In this document: positions 35,844-47,354 of the stretch, piece by piece
Position numbering within the stretch: position 1 is the stretch's first letter
How the letters are laid out: every line of letters begins with the position of its first letter
Assembly: GCF_900176255.2 (NCBI RefSeq)
Contig: NZ_FXEG02000002.1
Coordinates: 496,001 to 560,000 of the forward strand
Length of the DNA: 64,000 nt
Source: Mycobacterium ahvazicum
GTDB lineage: Bacteria; Actinomycetota; Actinomycetes; Mycobacteriales; Mycobacteriaceae
Direction: 5' to 3'
Notes under the pieces: model-generated
Databases searched by the model: none
What the model saw: the letters and a program-made list of their open reading frames with translations, nothing else
What the model was told of the DNA's origin: nothing
Translations under genes and position numbers: made by a program

Positions 35844-36506
35844 CTAGATCTTGCCGGCGACGAAATGTGCTGCCTTATTGGTCAATCCGGGCACGTAACC
35901 GAGGTGGGCCGGCCACGAGTTGCCGTTGGAGCAGATCGGGTCGCCGGGGTTACACAGGTTGAGGATCTTACCGCCGAAATCGGGGCTCAGGGCCGTCATC
36001 AGATTGCCGGCCCGTCCCGACGGATTCCCGAACAGGGCCACCGCGGCGACGTGGTCGGCGGCATCGGCCGGCAGCGGATCGCGAAAGCCGAGGGCGGCTA
36101 TGGGTGCGGCGGTGACGATGTCGATGACGGCGGCGCCCTGCGAGTAGCCGCCCAGCACCAGCTTGGTGTTGGGGCAGTGGTCGGCCATGTGCTGGATGTG
36201 GCCGCTGGCGTCGTTCGCCCCGTCGGTCGCGGCCAGGAAATCGTCGTTAGCCGGGTAGTTGACACCGTAGGACCCCACATTGCGGTCGGTCTGAGCGCGC
36301 AGTGCGGTGACGAAGGCGCCGCCGACTTTGCCGAGTCCGGGGGGCTCGTCGGTTCCGCGGGCGAACACCACCTCGACGTCCGGGCACCCGGCAAACGCAC
36401 GCGGGATCAGCGGAGACCCGAACACCATCGCGGCGCCCACCACCAGTGCGGCGACCACCAAAAGGGAAAAGTTATGCGCCCGTGATCTTTTCGCGGCAAG
36501 GCTCAT
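35844..36506 (-). CDS. Secreted cutinase-like hydrolase (copy B)
   Basis: Cutinase-family hydrolase, 220 residues. A signal peptide or N-terminal anchor (FSLLVVAALVVGAAMVFGS) precedes CPDVEVVFARGTDEPPGLGKVG. The catalytic serine is in [14 protein letters not shown], Asp in NPGDPIC and His in WPAHLGYVPGL; paired cysteines fit the family disulfides. The M. tuberculosis ESX-4 flank has two such genes (Rv3451, Rv3452); this window has three. Confidence 0.91.
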   Translation of the reverse strand: MSLAAKRSRAHNFSLLVVAALVVGAAMVFGSPLIPRAFAGCPDVEVVFARGTDEPPGLGKVGGAFVTALRAQTDRNVGSYGVNYPANDDFLAATDGANDASGHIQHMADHCPNTKLVLGGYSQGAAVIDIVTAAPIAALGFRDPLPADAADHVAAVALFGNPSGRAGNLMTALSPDFGGKILNLCNPGDPICSNGNSWPAHLGYVPGLTNKAAHFVAGKI

Positions 36507-36536
36507 GCCGCGATAGTACGGGTTGTTGATCGCGCG

Positions 36537-37442
36537 TCAGTGAACGGCGGCAACCACGTCGGTCTGGGGAACCGTGGGTCCGGGCGCCGACGGGGCCGGT
36601 GCTTGTGGTGCGTAGCTGGGGCTCAACGGGCCGGGCGTCGGCGAGCCGGGACCCGGTGCCTGCCCCGGCATTTGCGGGCCGTAGCCGGGCGTGTTGGGAC
36701 CAGCACCCGGAGCCGACGGCCCGTACCCGGGCATCGACTGGCCGGTGCCGGCCAATTTGGACGCCACGAACTGCGCCGCCTGAGTGGTATAGACGGGGAC
36801 ATAGCCCTCGGTGTGCCCGCTCCACTCGTTGCCGGGACCGGCGTGGCAGATCGGGTCGTTGGGGTTGCAGTAGTCGACGGCTTTGGAGCCGAGCAGTGCA
36901 CTCTGGCTGGGCAGCGTGCCGCCCGCGCGGTCGGCCACGTCACCGAAGGTGACCACGGCGGCGATGTTGTCCGCGTACTGCGCCGGCAGCTTGTTGCCCC
37001 AGCTGATGCCGCCGATCGGGACGCCGGCCACGATGTCCATCACCGACGCGCCCTGCGAGTAGCCGCCCAGCACAATCTTGGTGTTGGGGCACGTTTCCAC
37101 GCTCTTCTTGACGCGGTCGATAGTGTCGTTGGCCCCGTCGCCGCCGTGCAGCTGCAGCTTGCTGGCGGCGTAGTTCACCCCGTAGGGCAGGATGTTCAAA
37201 CCGGTCTGCTGGCGCAGCGAGTCGACCAGTGCGTCACCGACGCGGCCCAGGCCGGCCGGCTCGTTGGTGCCGCGGGCGAAAATCACCTCGACGTCGGGGC
37301 AGTCGAAGGCGCGCGCGACGGGTGCGCTCGGTGTGGCGAGCAGGCCCGCAGCGACGACCAGGGCGGTTGCGCCCAGGCCCGCGACGCGGCCGGCCAACCG
37401 CACGCTGCCCTCCCGACGGGTACGGATGCGGTGAAAAATCAC
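36537..37442 (-). CDS. Secreted cutinase-like hydrolase with Pro/Gly-rich tail (copy C)
   Basis: Cutinase-family protein of 301 residues from a GTG start at 37442. A signal peptide ([20 protein letters not shown]) is followed by [21 protein letters not shown], the serine motif [15 protein letters not shown], Asp in [10 protein letters not shown] and His in [10 protein letters not shown]. The last about 70 residues are a Pro/Gly-rich repeat-like tail ([20 protein letters not shown]), disordered and likely cell-wall-exposed. It is the cutinase next to eccB4 and probably corresponds to Rv3451. Confidence 0.9.
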   Translation of the reverse strand: MIFHRIRTRREGSVRLAGRVAGLGATALVVAAGLLATPSAPVARAFDCPDVEVIFARGTNEPAGLGRVGDALVDSLRQQTGLNILPYGVNYAASKLQLHGGDGANDTIDRVKKSVETCPNTKIVLGGYSQGASVMDIVAGVPIGGISWGNKLPAQYADNIAAVVTFGDVADRAGGTLPSQSALLGSKAVDYCNPNDPICHAGPGNEWSGHTEGYVPVYTTQAAQFVASKLAGTGQSMPGYGPSAPGAGPNTPGYGPQMPGQAPGPGSPTPGPLSPSYAPQAPAPSAPGPTVPQTDVVAAVH

Positions 37443-37560
37443 GCGCCAATTTTACCCAAATTGTGACCTCGCCAAACCTACGCGGCTGTGGATGACCGGC
37501 GGCGCGAGGCGTTGCCGCGCGGTTACTGTGACCAGCGGATTCGCGGACTTTGGGAGGCCA

Positions 37561-38943
37561 ATGCCCCACCGATCGACGACCTGGGCGCAGGTCAGCGGTT
37601 ATCGGTTGCTGCTACGTCGGGTTGAAGGCGCACTACTGAGCGGCGCCGCCGGGGCGTCCGATCAGCCGCTGCGGGCGCGCACCGGCCCCCTGACGGTGGG
37701 TTGCGTGCTGGCGGCTGTCGCGGCGCTGGGCTGTGCATTCATCGGGTTGCTGCGGCCCCACGTCCGCCTGGATCACGCCCAGATCGTGATGGGCAAGGAG
37801 ACCGGAGCGCTGTATGTGCGAGTCGGCGATACCTGGCACCCGGTGCTCAACCTGGCCTCGGCGCGGCTGGTCGCGGCCACGGATGCCAATCCGCAGCCAG
37901 TGCCCGAGTCCGACTTGCGCGGCACCAAACGTGGTCCGCTGCTGGGCATTCCGGGCGCACCGCAGCTTCTCGGTCCGCAGCTGTCCGGCAACGATGCGGT
38001 CTGGACTATCTGCGATTCAGAAGGTGGAACTTCCACCACGGTGATGGTCGGGCCGCCCAGCGCGGCGTCGGCCCATCGCTTGGCACGCGATCAGGCGGTG
38101 CTGGTCGCACCGGGTACGGGTTCGCCGGTGTACCTGCTCTACCACGGTGAGCGGGCCGTCGTGGATCTCACCGACACCGCGGTGGTGCGCGCGTTACGGC
38201 TGGAGGGCCACCCGCCAAACGTCGTCTCGCAGTCCCTGCTGAACTCGATTCCGGAGGCGCCGCCGATCACGGCTCCGCGAATCCGGGGCGCCGGAGGCAG
38301 GGCGGCCGGACTGCCCGACTTTCCCGTCGGCAGTGTGCTGCGTATCACACGCGGCGACGGCGACGAGTACTACGCAGTACTGGGCACCGGAGTCCAGCGC
38401 ATCGGCCAGGTAGCCGCGGATCTGATGCGGTTCGGCGACTCGCGCGGCGCTGCCAACATCATCGCCGTGGCACCGGACGTGATCCGGGGCGCCCCGATCG
38501 TCGACACGCTGCCGTTGGGGACGTTCCCGGAACGCGCGCCCGGGGCCGACGGCCTGATCGGTGCCACCACCGTGTGTGTGAGTTCGGGAGCCACCGCGTC
38601 GGGTGCGGCGATCCTGACCGCGAGTGGCTTGCCGCTTCCGCCCGGCCAGGTCCCCGTGTCATTGTCACAAGCAGACGGCCGCGGCCCCGCACTCGATGCT
38701 GTCTACTTGCCACCCGGCCGGAGCGGCTACGTGCGGGCCAACGGCGGGGCGGGCACACGCTATCTCGTCATCGACACCGGTGTGCGGTTCGCGATTCACG
38801 ACGACGACGCCGCCCGTGACCTTGGTCTGCAGACGGGCCCTGTTCCGGCGCCCTGGCCGATGATCGCGGTACTTCCGTCCGGGCCGGAGCTGAGCAGGGC
38901 GGGCGCGTCAGTCGCCCGCGACACCATCGCGGGATCCTGGTAG
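37561..38943 (+). CDS. eccB4: ESX-4 secretion system protein EccB4
   Basis: Core component of the ESX-4 type VII secretion machine. The 460-residue protein has a short cytoplasmic N-terminus (TTWAQVSGYRLLLRRVEGAL), one transmembrane helix (LTVGCVLAAVAALGCAFIGL) and a large extracytoplasmic domain with MGKETGALYVRVGDTWHPVL, NLASARLVAATDANPQPV, KRGPLLGIPGAPQLL and VYLPPGRSGYV. ATG 37561 follows GGGAGG. It faces mycP4 convergently with a 36-base overlap at their ends, as the corresponding genes do in mirror image in M. tuberculosis. Confidence 0.95.
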   Translation: MPHRSTTWAQVSGYRLLLRRVEGALLSGAAGASDQPLRARTGPLTVGCVLAAVAALGCAFIGLLRPHVRLDHAQIVMGKETGALYVRVGDTWHPVLNLASARLVAATDANPQPVPESDLRGTKRGPLLGIPGAPQLLGPQLSGNDAVWTICDSEGGTSTTVMVGPPSAASAHRLARDQAVLVAPGTGSPVYLLYHGERAVVDLTDTAVVRALRLEGHPPNVVSQSLLNSIPEAPPITAPRIRGAGGRAAGLPDFPVGSVLRITRGDGDEYYAVLGTGVQRIGQVAADLMRFGDSRGAANIIAVAPDVIRGAPIVDTLPLGTFPERAPGADGLIGATTVCVSSGATASGAAILTASGLPLPPGQVPVSLSQADGRGPALDAVYLPPGRSGYVRANGGAGTRYLVIDTGVRFAIHDDDAARDLGLQTGPVPAPWPMIAVLPSGPELSRAGASVARDTIAGSW

Positions 38944-40221
38944 CCGTCGCTTGGCCGCACCGACGATCAGCGCGCACATCAGAGCGACCAGGCAGATGGC
39001 CGCACCGCGCAATGCGGTATCCCGCGCAACAGAATTCGCCGGCTTCGGTGCCGGCGTGGCGATCGCAACGGGCGCCGGCAGGGGTTTGACGACATTGGCG
39101 GTCGCGGCGGAGTCGGTGCTCACCGCGGCAAGTACGTCGATGGTGCCGCTGCCGACGAGCGGATTCCATCCCCCGGACGGATGATGTGCGGTCGACTCGA
39201 TGCGCTGCGTCACCTGCCGCGCCGTCAGCGCGGGAAACCGGGCCCGGATCAACGCGGCCAGTCCGCTGACAACCGGTGCGGCGTAACTGGTCCCGGACAA
39301 GGGCGTGGAGCTCAGCGACGTCACCCCCTGCCCGATAGCGGCGACGTCGACCCACGGACCGGCAAGAGTGAAGGCCGAGGGCGTTCCGTCGGCGTTCACC
39401 GAACCGACGGTCAGCACGTAGTCGTCGTACCAGGCCGGACTGACCGCGACCGAGATGGTCTGCCACGTCGCATCCGGGCGCTGGGCCGGGCACTGTCCAC
39501 CGCCGCCGGCGTTCCCGGCTGCGGCGACCACGACGGCGTTCTTGACGTCGACGGCATAAGCCAGCGCGGCCCCCAGTGCCCGGTCGTCGAGCGCCGACGT
39601 GACCGGAACGCACGCCACCGACGAAATGTTGATCACCGACGCGCCCAGGTCGGCGGCAGTCCGGACCGCTTTCGCCATGGTGTCTACGTCGCCGATGCCC
39701 GAGTTCGACGGGTCGCTGGCCGGTGCGAACTTCGAACTGGACTGCCGGATGCTGATCAAGGTGACGTCGGGCGCGACGCCGCTGAAACTATCGGCTGTCG
39801 AATCGGCTGTGGCGGCGATGATTCCGGCGACCAACGTGCCGTGGGCGTCGCAGTCCTGAGTGCCGTCGCCGGTGAATACGTAGTCGCCGCCCGGCACCAC
39901 TTCGGGCAACCGGCGATGACGCGAAACCCCGGTGTCGATGACCGCGACGCGTTGGCCCGCGCCGCGGGTCAGTTGCCAGACGTGCGGTAAATCCAGATCT
40001 GAGAGCTGGTTTCGCCCCGGACCCGGGTCCCCGGTCACCATCGTGCAGACCTCGCGTTGCAGCGTCGGCCTCGTGGGTGCCGGCAACGCCGGCTTCGGCA
40101 ACAACCGGTCGTCAACCTCTGGCGGTGAAACCGCTTGTGCCGACGGCATTCCCCAGCTCGATAATGCCGTCAACACCGATATCGCCACCAGTCGGACGAG
40201 ACGCGACGTCCTCAACTCCAT
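38908..40221 (-). CDS. mycP4: Mycosin-4 serine protease MycP4
   Basis: Membrane-anchored subtilisin-like protease that stabilises and processes type VII systems. The 437-residue protein has a signal peptide (LVAISVLTALSSWGMPSAQA), the catalytic triad Asp96 (VAVIDTGVSRH), His127 (CDAHGTLVAGI) and Ser312 (SGTSYAAPVVSGLAAL), and a C-terminal transmembrane helix (GAAICLVALMCALIVGAAKR). ATG 40221 starts just inside eccD4 (10-base overlap), coupling the two; the frame continues upstream without meaning. It is convergent with eccB4. Confidence 0.95.
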   Translation of the reverse strand: MELRTSRLVRLVAISVLTALSSWGMPSAQAVSPPEVDDRLLPKPALPAPTRPTLQREVCTMVTGDPGPGRNQLSDLDLPHVWQLTRGAGQRVAVIDTGVSRHRRLPEVVPGGDYVFTGDGTQDCDAHGTLVAGIIAATADSTADSFSGVAPDVTLISIRQSSSKFAPASDPSNSGIGDVDTMAKAVRTAADLGASVINISSVACVPVTSALDDRALGAALAYAVDVKNAVVVAAAGNAGGGGQCPAQRPDATWQTISVAVSPAWYDDYVLTVGSVNADGTPSAFTLAGPWVDVAAIGQGVTSLSSTPLSGTSYAAPVVSGLAALIRARFPALTARQVTQRIESTAHHPSGGWNPLVGSGTIDVLAAVSTDSAATANVVKPLPAPVAIATPAPKPANSVARDTALRGAAICLVALMCALIVGAAKRRLPGSRDGVAGD

Positions 40222-41651
40222 GTCGGATGCAGGCCGCGGGCGGCGTCGTAAAGGCCGCATATCCAACAGGCCAGTGGCACAGTCGCGATCAGCACCACGC
40301 ACTCCAGCACCTCGACGCATTGTCGCGCGACGGCTGACGGCGCTACCCGCGGTGCTACGAACCCGAGGTATATCGCGCCGGCGACCGACAATGCCGTCGC
40401 CGCGGCGATCCACGTCCCGCGCTCCGGGGCCCTGAGCGCGGCAATGCCGAATGTTGTTCCGATCGTGGCCATGCCGGCGATGGCGCTTACCAACGTCCTC
40501 TTTTTGTCGACCGACGTGGCGCGCAGCAGCAGTAGTGCACCGGTGGCTACCGCCAGCGCGGCGCACCCCAGCCGCGGTGTGCCCGTCGCTGCGGTGACGA
40601 TGGCGCCGGTGGCCGCCGAGAACGAGAACACGGCTTGCAGGCTGGCCAACCAGGCATCGGCACGAACAGCGTTGGCGGCCACATCGTCTGGAACTGGTTG
40701 GGGGTCGGCTGGCTTTGGCGACAACCCAGCCAGGACGAGCGCCACGCGTGCCGCAACCGCGAGTAAGCCAAGCGATACCAGCGCCAACACCGCACCGACC
40801 ACCTGCGACGGGACGTCGGTGATCAGACCTCCGAACGCTGCGACGGCAACGATCACCGCGAAACACGACACCGCGGTCAATGTTGTTTTTCCGCAATCGG
40901 ACACGCGCATCGCCAGCACCGCGGTGACCGCGGCGGCCGCAGCCGCCAGAAGCACGTGGGGCAGGCCCGGGGGGCCGGATACCGCGAGAAAGCCCGCGAC
41001 TGCGGAGAATGCCGTAGCGACCAGGCTCAGCGTGAGGGCGGCCATCGCGTCCCGGTACGTGCGATTCGCGCGCGCCGCCAGTATCACGGCCGCGAACGCG
41101 ATGAGCGCAGCGCTTCCCGCGGTGTGGCTGTGATCACGGACAGCGTTGGCGGCGAGGGTGTTTCGAATGAGTGCCAGGCATCCGATGCCGCTGAGACAGC
41201 CGGCCCCCACGGCGGCGGTAAGACGCGTTGCCAGCTCGTTTCGAGACGAACTCCACCTCCCGCCGTCCAGCGTGTCCGACACAGCCGCTGCTACGTCGTC
41301 GTATCGCACTGTGGGTGGCGGTGGTTCAGACCGGCTCAGGACCAGCACATCGCCGTCGCGGATACCGCCGCTCGCCAGCGTCGTGGACGAATCCAAGGTC
41401 GCCGAACCCAGGATCGACAGCTGGTACCGGGTAGCGATGGGAGCGCTGACGCCGTGGGCTTCAAGGGTATCGACGATAGGCGGCAGCAGAGTGGCAACCG
41501 GTATCTCGGATGGCAGGGCCAGGTCGACAATGGCGGTGCCCGCATGCACGGACACGCGGCGAAGCGCCGGATCGGATACAGACAACGCAACCTCTTCAGA
41601 TTCGGATGGTCCGGACGTTAAAGCAGTTTCGAGTCCTCGGTATTCGGCCAT
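40212..41651 (-). CDS. eccD4: ESX-4 secretion system protein EccD4
   Basis: Integral membrane channel component of ESX-4, 479 residues. The N-terminal about 110 residues form a ubiquitin-like domain ([34 protein letters not shown]); the rest is about eleven hydrophobic helices such as [19 protein letters not shown] and [20 protein letters not shown]. The start ATG 41651 is used because the earlier in-frame codon is TTG. It overlaps mycP4 and is divergent from eccC4 over 62 bases, which must hold both promoters. Confidence 0.93.
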   Translation of the reverse strand: MAEYRGLETALTSGPSESEEVALSVSDPALRRVSVHAGTAIVDLALPSEIPVATLLPPIVDTLEAHGVSAPIATRYQLSILGSATLDSSTTLASGGIRDGDVLVLSRSEPPPPTVRYDDVAAAVSDTLDGGRWSSSRNELATRLTAAVGAGCLSGIGCLALIRNTLAANAVRDHSHTAGSAALIAFAAVILAARANRTYRDAMAALTLSLVATAFSAVAGFLAVSGPPGLPHVLLAAAAAAVTAVLAMRVSDCGKTTLTAVSCFAVIVAVAAFGGLITDVPSQVVGAVLALVSLGLLAVAARVALVLAGLSPKPADPQPVPDDVAANAVRADAWLASLQAVFSFSAATGAIVTAATGTPRLGCAALAVATGALLLLRATSVDKKRTLVSAIAGMATIGTTFGIAALRAPERGTWIAAATALSVAGAIYLGFVAPRVAPSAVARQCVEVLECVVLIATVPLACWICGLYDAARGLHPTWS

Positions 41652-41713
41652 CCACAAGTGAATTGCGGCCAATCCCGGCTCTGCTTACCGTCGTCGCACG
41701 CGGAAGGGGCGGG

Positions 41714-44700
41714 ATGACTGAGTTGTTCGTGCCGGTGCAGCGCCGGCTACCGGCGCAAGCCGCGACCGCGGACATCGTCGTCGCCGCGCCGCCGGAGCTG
41801 CCGCAGGCGACGACACCAAGTCTGCCGATGCGCCTGCTGCCGGTTGTCATGTCCGTCGTAACCGTCGCGGTCATGGCACTGGCCTTCTCCGGTCCGACCG
41901 TTACCCGCAACCCCGGATTCCTGGCCTTCCCGGTGATGATGCTGGTGTCGATGGTGCTGACATCGGTCGCGCAACGCGGCCGTCGGCAGGGTAACGAGAT
42001 CGGCGCGAACCGTGCCGACTACCTGGGATATCTGACACGCCTGCGTCGATCGGTAACTGAAATCACTGCAGCACAGCGCTTTTCACTTAATTGGAGTCAC
42101 CCCGACCCCACCGCGTTATGGACATTGATCGGTGGCCCGCGGATGTGGGAGCGACGAGTGACCGACCCCGACTTCTGTTCGGTGCGCGTCGGCATCGGTA
42201 CTCAGCCACTTTCGGCCAAGCTGGTAGCCCCTGAAATACCCGCCGGGCAGCGGCCGGATCCGGTCACCATCGCGGCCGCACAGCGCTTCGTCCGGACACA
42301 CGAAACGATCGCGGACGTCCCCATCGTCGTTCCCCTGAACCCAACAGCGTCGGTCATTGTCGATGGTGATGTGGCCGAGGTGCACGGACTGCTGCGTGCG
42401 ATGATTTGTCAGCTCGCCGTGCTGCACCCTCCGGATGGGTTGCTGATTGCCGCTGTGATTGCGGATTGTACACGGGCCCAATGGGATTGGTTGAAATGGT
42501 TGCCGCACAGCCAACACCCGACCGCGAAGGATTCGATAGGCAGCGCGCGAATGCTGTTTGAAAGCCCTGCGGAGTTGCGGCGCGCACTGGCCGGCACCGA
42601 ACTGCCGGCACGCGCGGTGGTCGTCGTCGACCAGCAGGGGCTCGGCGACGCAGACAGCGCTAGCGCTATCCCGGGTGCGACCATCATCGAGACGGGCCCC
42701 GGCCTCAGCGGCTCGCCGTTGACCATTCGGATCTCCGGCGCGGTGCACGCCTTGACGTACCCCGACCGGATGAATCCGCTCGATGCGGAGATGTGTGCGC
42801 GCCGTCTTGCCGCCTACCGGGCAGGCACCGCGTCTCACCCCGGTGGCGATTCAGGCTGGCCAGGACTGGTCGGTCTTGACGATGTCGCCCGCTACAACCC
42901 GGTCATGGTGTGGCGCAGCCGCGATCACCGCGCTCGGCTTCGCGCTCCGATCGGAAGAGCGCCGGACGGAGTTGCTCTCGAACTCGATATCAAAGAGGCC
43001 GCCGAAGACGGCATGGGGCCGCACGGGCTCTGTGTGGGGGCGACCGGGTCGGGCAAGTCGGAGCTGCTGCGCACCGTCGCACTGGGCATGATGGTACGAA
43101 ACTCTCCGGAAGTGCTGAACCTGCTCCTCATCGACTTCAAGGGTGGGGCAACGTTTCTCGACTTGGCTCAGGCCCCGCACGTCGCCGCGGTCATCACCAA
43201 CCTCTCGGAGGAAGCACCGCTGGTCGCGCGGATGCGAGACGCATTGGCCGGTGAGATGAATCGTCGCCAGGAGTTGCTGCGGACGGCGAAGTGCTCCAGC
43301 GTTGCGGTGTACGAGCAGGCCCGTCGGGCCGGTGCGACGATCACTGCCCTGCCGGTGCTGTTCATCGTTGTCGACGAGTTCTCCGAGCTACTCAGCCGGC
43401 ATCCCGATTTCGCCGATATGTTCGTCGCAATCGGTCGGCTCGGCCGGTCACTGGGCATGCACCTATTGCTTGCGAGCCAGCGCCTCGACGAGGGTCGGCT
43501 GCGTGGGCTGGAAGCCCACCTGTCCTACCGCGTGTGTTTGAAGACATTGTCCGCCAGCGAATCACGAATCGTCTTGGGAACACCCGACGCATACGAGCTG
43601 CCGAACACTCCCGGAGCAGGCTTGCTGCGCTGCGGCAGCGGCGAGCTGATCCGCTTCCAAACCGCATTTGTGTCAGGTCCAGACAGCTCGGCGCGTGGCG
43701 TCGCCCCCGCGCTCCCGCAGCTGCCGGCAGCGGTGCGGGCGTTCACCGCACACGCCGTCGGACCGATCACCCGCGTCCCCGAGGCAGGCGCGTCGCCCGC
43801 ACCCACCATCTTGCGGACTGTGCTGAACCGGCTGTCCGGGCACGGGCCGGTTGCGCACCGAGTGTGGCTGCCCCCGTTGGGTTTGGCGCCGCCACTGGAC
43901 CGCCTGCTGCGCGATGCGGGAACGGGAAGCCTGAGTGTGCCCATCGGCATCGTCGATCGTCCGTTTGAACAGTGCCGGACACCGCTGATGGTCGACTTAT
44001 CCGGAGCGGCAGGCAATGTCGCGATCGTGGGCGCTCCCCAAACGGGCAAGTCGACAGCCCTGCGAACGCTGATCACCGCGCTGGCGGCCGCGCACGATCC
44101 GGGGCGGGTGCAGTTCTACTGTCTGGACTTTGGCGGTGGAGCGCTCGCGTCGCTGCGCACGCTGCCGCATATCGGCACGATCGCGAGCAGAGCCGAACCC
44201 CGGCTCGTCGCGCGCATGATCGCCGAGATCGAATCGATCATTCGCGCTCGGGAGGCCGAGTCGTGCGTGCAGCGTGCTGACGTGTTTCTCGTCGTCGACG
44301 GCTGGGCGGGTTTGCGTGATGAGTTCCGGACTCTGGAGGAATCGGTCACTGCTGTTGCGGCCCAGGGGTTGTCGTTTGGGGTGCACGTCGTGGTATCGGC
44401 CTCGCGCTGGGCCGAGATCAGACCCTCGTTGAGGGATCAGATCGGCACCCGCATCGAACTGCGGCTGGGCGATCCGGCCGATTCGGAGCTTGACCGCAAA
44501 CGAGCGCACGAAGTGCCCCGCGACCGCCCGGGTCGCGGTCTGTCCCACGACGGTCTGCACATGGTCCTGTGCCGCCCGATTGACGCCGACGAATTGCGAT
44601 GCCGCCACGGCGAACTGGCCGCCCCTGCCATACCGCTGCTGCCCACGCACGTCGACCACTGTGCCGTCGTCGAGTCGGCGGCCGGCGAGGGCGACACGCA

Positions 44701-45388
44701 GATCCTCCTTGGGCTTGAGGAGCGTCGATTACGGCCCGTAGCCGTTGATTTCGACCGGAATTCGCATCTGCTGATCCTCGGGGAGAACAAATGCGGAAAG
44801 ACCACCGCGCTGCGGACTCTGTGCCGCGAGATTGTTCGGACGAAGACGGCCGCACAGGCACGACTAATGATCGTCGACTTCCGGCGCACCCTGCTCGGCG
44901 TCGTCGAGTCACAACATCTCGGCGGCTATGCCATGTCGCCAACCGCGCTCAGGACACTGATCCCGGACATGCTCGACCTGCTGCAGCGGCGGATGCCTGC
45001 GCCGGACGTGACGCAGGCGCAGCTGCGAGCCAGGTCATGGTGGTCCGGTCCAGACATTTATGTCATCGTCGACGACTACGACCTGGTCGCCGCTCCGGCC
45101 GGAAATCCGCTGCTGGACATTCTCGAATACCTGCCGCATGCAAAGGATCTGGGATTGCACCTCATCGCTGCCCGGCGCAGCGGGGGTGCGTCGCGCGGAT
45201 TGTTCGAGCCTCTGCTGGCGGGGCTGCGGGAGATCGGCTGTATGGGACTGATGATGAGCGCGCGACCGGATGACGGCTCGCTGTTGGGTGCGGGGCGTCC
45301 GGCGCGGTTGCCGCCGGGGCGTGGCGTTCTGGTCAACGACGCCGGCGACGAACAGGTCATCCAGGTGGGCTGGAGTCCGCCACCATGA
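41714..45388 (+). CDS. eccC4: ESX-4 FtsK/SpoIIIE ATPase EccC4
   Basis: Motor ATPase of the ESX-4 system, 1224 residues in a single chain. Two N-terminal transmembrane helices ([37 protein letters not shown]) precede three ATPase domains with P-loops GATGSGKSE (about residue 442), GAPQTGKST (about 773) and GENKCGKTT (about 1023), with Walker B strands [19 protein letters not shown] and [11 protein letters not shown] 41714 follows a GGAAGGGGCGGG ribosome site; an open frame upstream overlaps eccD4 antisense. Its stop overlaps the next start (ATGA). Confidence 0.96.
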   Translation: MTELFVPVQRRLPAQAATADIVVAAPPELPQATTPSLPMRLLPVVMSVVTVAVMALAFSGPTVTRNPGFLAFPVMMLVSMVLTSVAQRGRRQGNEIGANRADYLGYLTRLRRSVTEITAAQRFSLNWSHPDPTALWTLIGGPRMWERRVTDPDFCSVRVGIGTQPLSAKLVAPEIPAGQRPDPVTIAAAQRFVRTHETIADVPIVVPLNPTASVIVDGDVAEVHGLLRAMICQLAVLHPPDGLLIAAVIADCTRAQWDWLKWLPHSQHPTAKDSIGSARMLFESPAELRRALAGTELPARAVVVVDQQGLGDADSASAIPGATIIETGPGLSGSPLTIRISGAVHALTYPDRMNPLDAEMCARRLAAYRAGTASHPGGDSGWPGLVGLDDVARYNPVMVWRSRDHRARLRAPIGRAPDGVALELDIKEAAEDGMGPHGLCVGATGSGKSELLRTVALGMMVRNSPEVLNLLLIDFKGGATFLDLAQAPHVAAVITNLSEEAPLVARMRDALAGEMNRRQELLRTAKCSSVAVYEQARRAGATITALPVLFIVVDEFSELLSRHPDFADMFVAIGRLGRSLGMHLLLASQRLDEGRLRGLEAHLSYRVCLKTLSASESRIVLGTPDAYELPNTPGAGLLRCGSGELIRFQTAFVSGPDSSARGVAPALPQLPAAVRAFTAHAVGPITRVPEAGASPAPTILRTVLNRLSGHGPVAHRVWLPPLGLAPPLDRLLRDAGTGSLSVPIGIVDRPFEQCRTPLMVDLSGAAGNVAIVGAPQTGKSTALRTLITALAAAHDPGRVQFYCLDFGGGALASLRTLPHIGTIASRAEPRLVARMIAEIESIIRAREAESCVQRADVFLVVDGWAGLRDEFRTLEESVTAVAAQGLSFGVHVVVSASRWAEIRPSLRDQIGTRIELRLGDPADSELDRKRAHEVPRDRPGRGLSHDGLHMVLCRPIDADELRCRHGELAAPAIPLLPTHVDHCAVVESAAGEGDTQILLGLEERRLRPVAVDFDRNSHLLILGENKCGKTTALRTLCREIVRTKTAAQARLMIVDFRRTLLGVVESQHLGGYAMSPTALRTLIPDMLDLLQRRMPAPDVTQAQLRARSWWSGPDIYVIVDDYDLVAAPAGNPLLDILEYLPHAKDLGLHLIAARRSGGASRGLFEPLLAGLREIGCMGLMMSARPDDGSLLGAGRPARLPPGRGVLVNDAGDEQVIQVGWSPPP

Positions 45389-46620
45389 ACGGGCATCACG
45401 CGACTATCGCGGCGGGCCCGGGGATGGTTCACCGTCTGTGTTGTGCCACAAGCACAGTCGCCGACGGGACATCGGAGATACTCCACGCGGCTTTGAACGC
45501 GATTGACGATCAGGTGGCGTTGGTCGACGGATTGCCGGTGGCCGTCGATCGGCTGTGGCGCCGTGGGCTGCGGTCATTGGACTGTGGGAATCCGCAGGCG
45601 CGGAAAGCGATCCGGATAGTGCATCCGTCCTGGTGGTCGTCGTCGCGGGTCGATGTGGTTGCCGCCGCGGCCGCGGCCGTGTCCGATGACCTGGAGGTGC
45701 GCCCGCGGTCGTGGTTGATTCGCCGGGTGTCGAAGGTGGAGCCGGAAGTGCCGGTGGTGGAGATCGCCGAACGGCTGATAGCGATCGTGGGTGACGATGT
45801 CGTGGCCGTTGCACGCCGGGCGGATCCGCAGAGCGTGGTTGAAGAGGTGGTTGGTCTCGTCGACGAAATGACCTGCGGGACAACAGCAACCGTGCTGATC
45901 GATCTGCCTGATAGCGTCACCGGCGCCCGAGAGCTTGCAACGTTGCTCGCCGGCGGCTTGCGCAGACGCGGACAGAGAACAGTGCGGGTGGACGACGCCC
46001 GGCTATCTCGGTTGGCGTTGTCGGCGACTTCCGACGTCGATCAGGCGCCGCCTTCGGGCGTCGATCCCGGTAGGGTCCAGTCCCGCATCCGGATGTTCGC
46101 GGGCCTGGCGGCTGCCACAGTCGTGCTGGCCGCGACGGTGCCGGCGATCGCGGTGGGCGGTCATCGCGGCGTGGACCCGGTGGCTGCGGCGCCGACGACA
46201 ATTCTCGTGGAAGGCCGGGTTGCACTGACGGTGCCGGCGAACTGGACGACGCAACGGGTGATCGCGGGGCCGGGTTCGGCACGACTGCAGGTCACGTCGC
46301 AGTCGGATCGTGAGGTGGCGTTGCACATCACCCAGTCATTGATTCCGGACGAGACGCTCAGCACCACAGCCGACCGGTTGAAGCTTGCGATCGACGGCGA
46401 GCCCGCGGGGGTGTTTGTCGATTTCAATCCGTCCGGGTTTACCGCGGGACGCCCCGCGGTGACGTATCGCGAAGTCCGCGCCAGTCATCACGTGCGATGG
46501 ACGGTGTTAGTCGATGGCCCGGTTCGGATCAGCATCGGATGCCAGAGCCGGCCCGGTGGTGAGGACGCCGTTCGCGACGTGTGTGAGGAGGCGGTGCGGT
46601 CAGCCCACGCGATCGCATGA
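45385..46620 (+). CDS. Type VII secretion-associated protein, Rv3446c family
   Basis: ESX-4-associated protein of 411 residues that corresponds in place and length to Rv3446c. The N-terminal half is soluble, with [24 protein letters not shown] stretches; a transmembrane helix ([25 protein letters not shown]) leads into a C-terminal extracytoplasmic domain ([39 protein letters not shown] region). Its function is not known beyond association with the ESX-4 core. The start overlaps the eccC4 stop and it precedes esxU by 84 bases. Confidence 0.88.
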   Translation: MNGHHATIAAGPGMVHRLCCATSTVADGTSEILHAALNAIDDQVALVDGLPVAVDRLWRRGLRSLDCGNPQARKAIRIVHPSWWSSSRVDVVAAAAAAVSDDLEVRPRSWLIRRVSKVEPEVPVVEIAERLIAIVGDDVVAVARRADPQSVVEEVVGLVDEMTCGTTATVLIDLPDSVTGARELATLLAGGLRRRGQRTVRVDDARLSRLALSATSDVDQAPPSGVDPGRVQSRIRMFAGLAAATVVLAATVPAIAVGGHRGVDPVAAAPTTILVEGRVALTVPANWTTQRVIAGPGSARLQVTSQSDREVALHITQSLIPDETLSTTADRLKLAIDGEPAGVFVDFNPSGFTAGRPAVTYREVRASHHVRWTVLVDGPVRISIGCQSRPGGEDAVRDVCEEAVRSAHAIA

Positions 46621-46704
46621 GCCGTCGCGACGGGGCGGGGAAATTGCAGGGAACCAAACCGCGGCGTGGGTGGTCGTACTTGGTATCGGAGAGGAAGGAG
46701 AAGG

Positions 46705-47031
46705 GTGACTACACCGCCAGGTGCGAACACGCTGAGCACCGATTTTGATCTGATGCGCTCGGTCGCCGGCACGACGGACAGCCGCAACGATGAGATCCGG
46801 GCGATGCTGCAGGCATTCATCGGCCGGATGAGCAGCGTGCCGCCATCGGTCTGGGGTGGGTTCGCGGCCGCCCGGTTCAAGGACGTGGTGGATCGCTGGA
46901 ATGCCGAGTCGTTGCGGCTGTATCACGTGCTGCACGCGATCGCGGAGACCATTCGGTACAACGAGGCCACGCTGCGAGATGCCGGCCTGAACCATGCCCA
47001 CCACATCGGCGTTGCCGGCGGCGATCTGTGA
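46705..47031 (+). CDS. esxU: ESAT-6-like protein EsxU
   Basis: WXG100-family substrate of ESX-4, 108 residues. The helix-turn-helix hairpin carries the WxG motif in [20 protein letters not shown], preceded by [20 protein letters not shown] and followed by [20 protein letters not shown] 46705 is chosen because AGGAAGGAGAA lies just upstream and the N-terminus then matches the expected length. It probably forms a heterodimer with EsxT, encoded 12 bases downstream. Confidence 0.95.
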   Translation: MTTPPGANTLSTDFDLMRSVAGTTDSRNDEIRAMLQAFIGRMSSVPPSVWGGFAAARFKDVVDRWNAESLRLYHVLHAIAETIRYNEATLRDAGLNHAHHIGVAGGDL

Positions 47032-47043
47032 AAGGACATTCCG

Positions 47044-47340
47044 GTGGACCCAGTGCTGTCCTATAACTTCGGCGAGATCGAACACTCGGTGCGCCAGGAG
47101 ATCCACACCACCTCGGCTCGTCTCAACGCGGCGCTTGACGAATTGCGCTCGCAAATCGCCCCGCTGCAACAGCTCTGGACCCGCGAAGCGGCCGCCGCCT
47201 ACCAGGCTGAGCAGCTCAAATGGCACCAGGCGGCCACCGCGTTGAACGAGATCTTGGTCGACCTTGGAAACGCGGTGCGCGACGGCGCCGACGAGGTTGC
47301 CGACGCCGACCGCCGGGCGGCCGGCGTCTGGGCAAGGTAG
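47044..47340 (+). CDS. esxT: ESAT-6-like protein EsxT
   Basis: WXG100-family partner of EsxU, 98 residues starting at GTG 47044. The sequence VLSYNFGEIEHSVRQEIHTT, then RSQIAPLQQLWTREAAAAYQ, has the conserved tryptophan at the turn but WTR in place of WxG, as in M. tuberculosis EsxT. A downstream helix (WHQAATALNEILVDLGNAV) completes the hairpin. A strong terminator-like stem follows at 47355. Confidence 0.95.
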   Translation: MDPVLSYNFGEIEHSVRQEIHTTSARLNAALDELRSQIAPLQQLWTREAAAAYQAEQLKWHQAATALNEILVDLGNAVRDGADEVADADRRAAGVWAR

Positions 47341-47354
47341 CGCACCCATGAGCC

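Noticed and set aside
40222..40896. N-terminal extension of mycP4 upstream of ATG 40221
   Set aside because: The extra residues lie over eccD4 in another frame and the signal peptide begins at 40221.
41510..41713. N-terminal extension of eccC4
   Set aside because: It overlaps eccD4 in antisense; ATG 41714 has a ribosome site and gives the known N-terminus.
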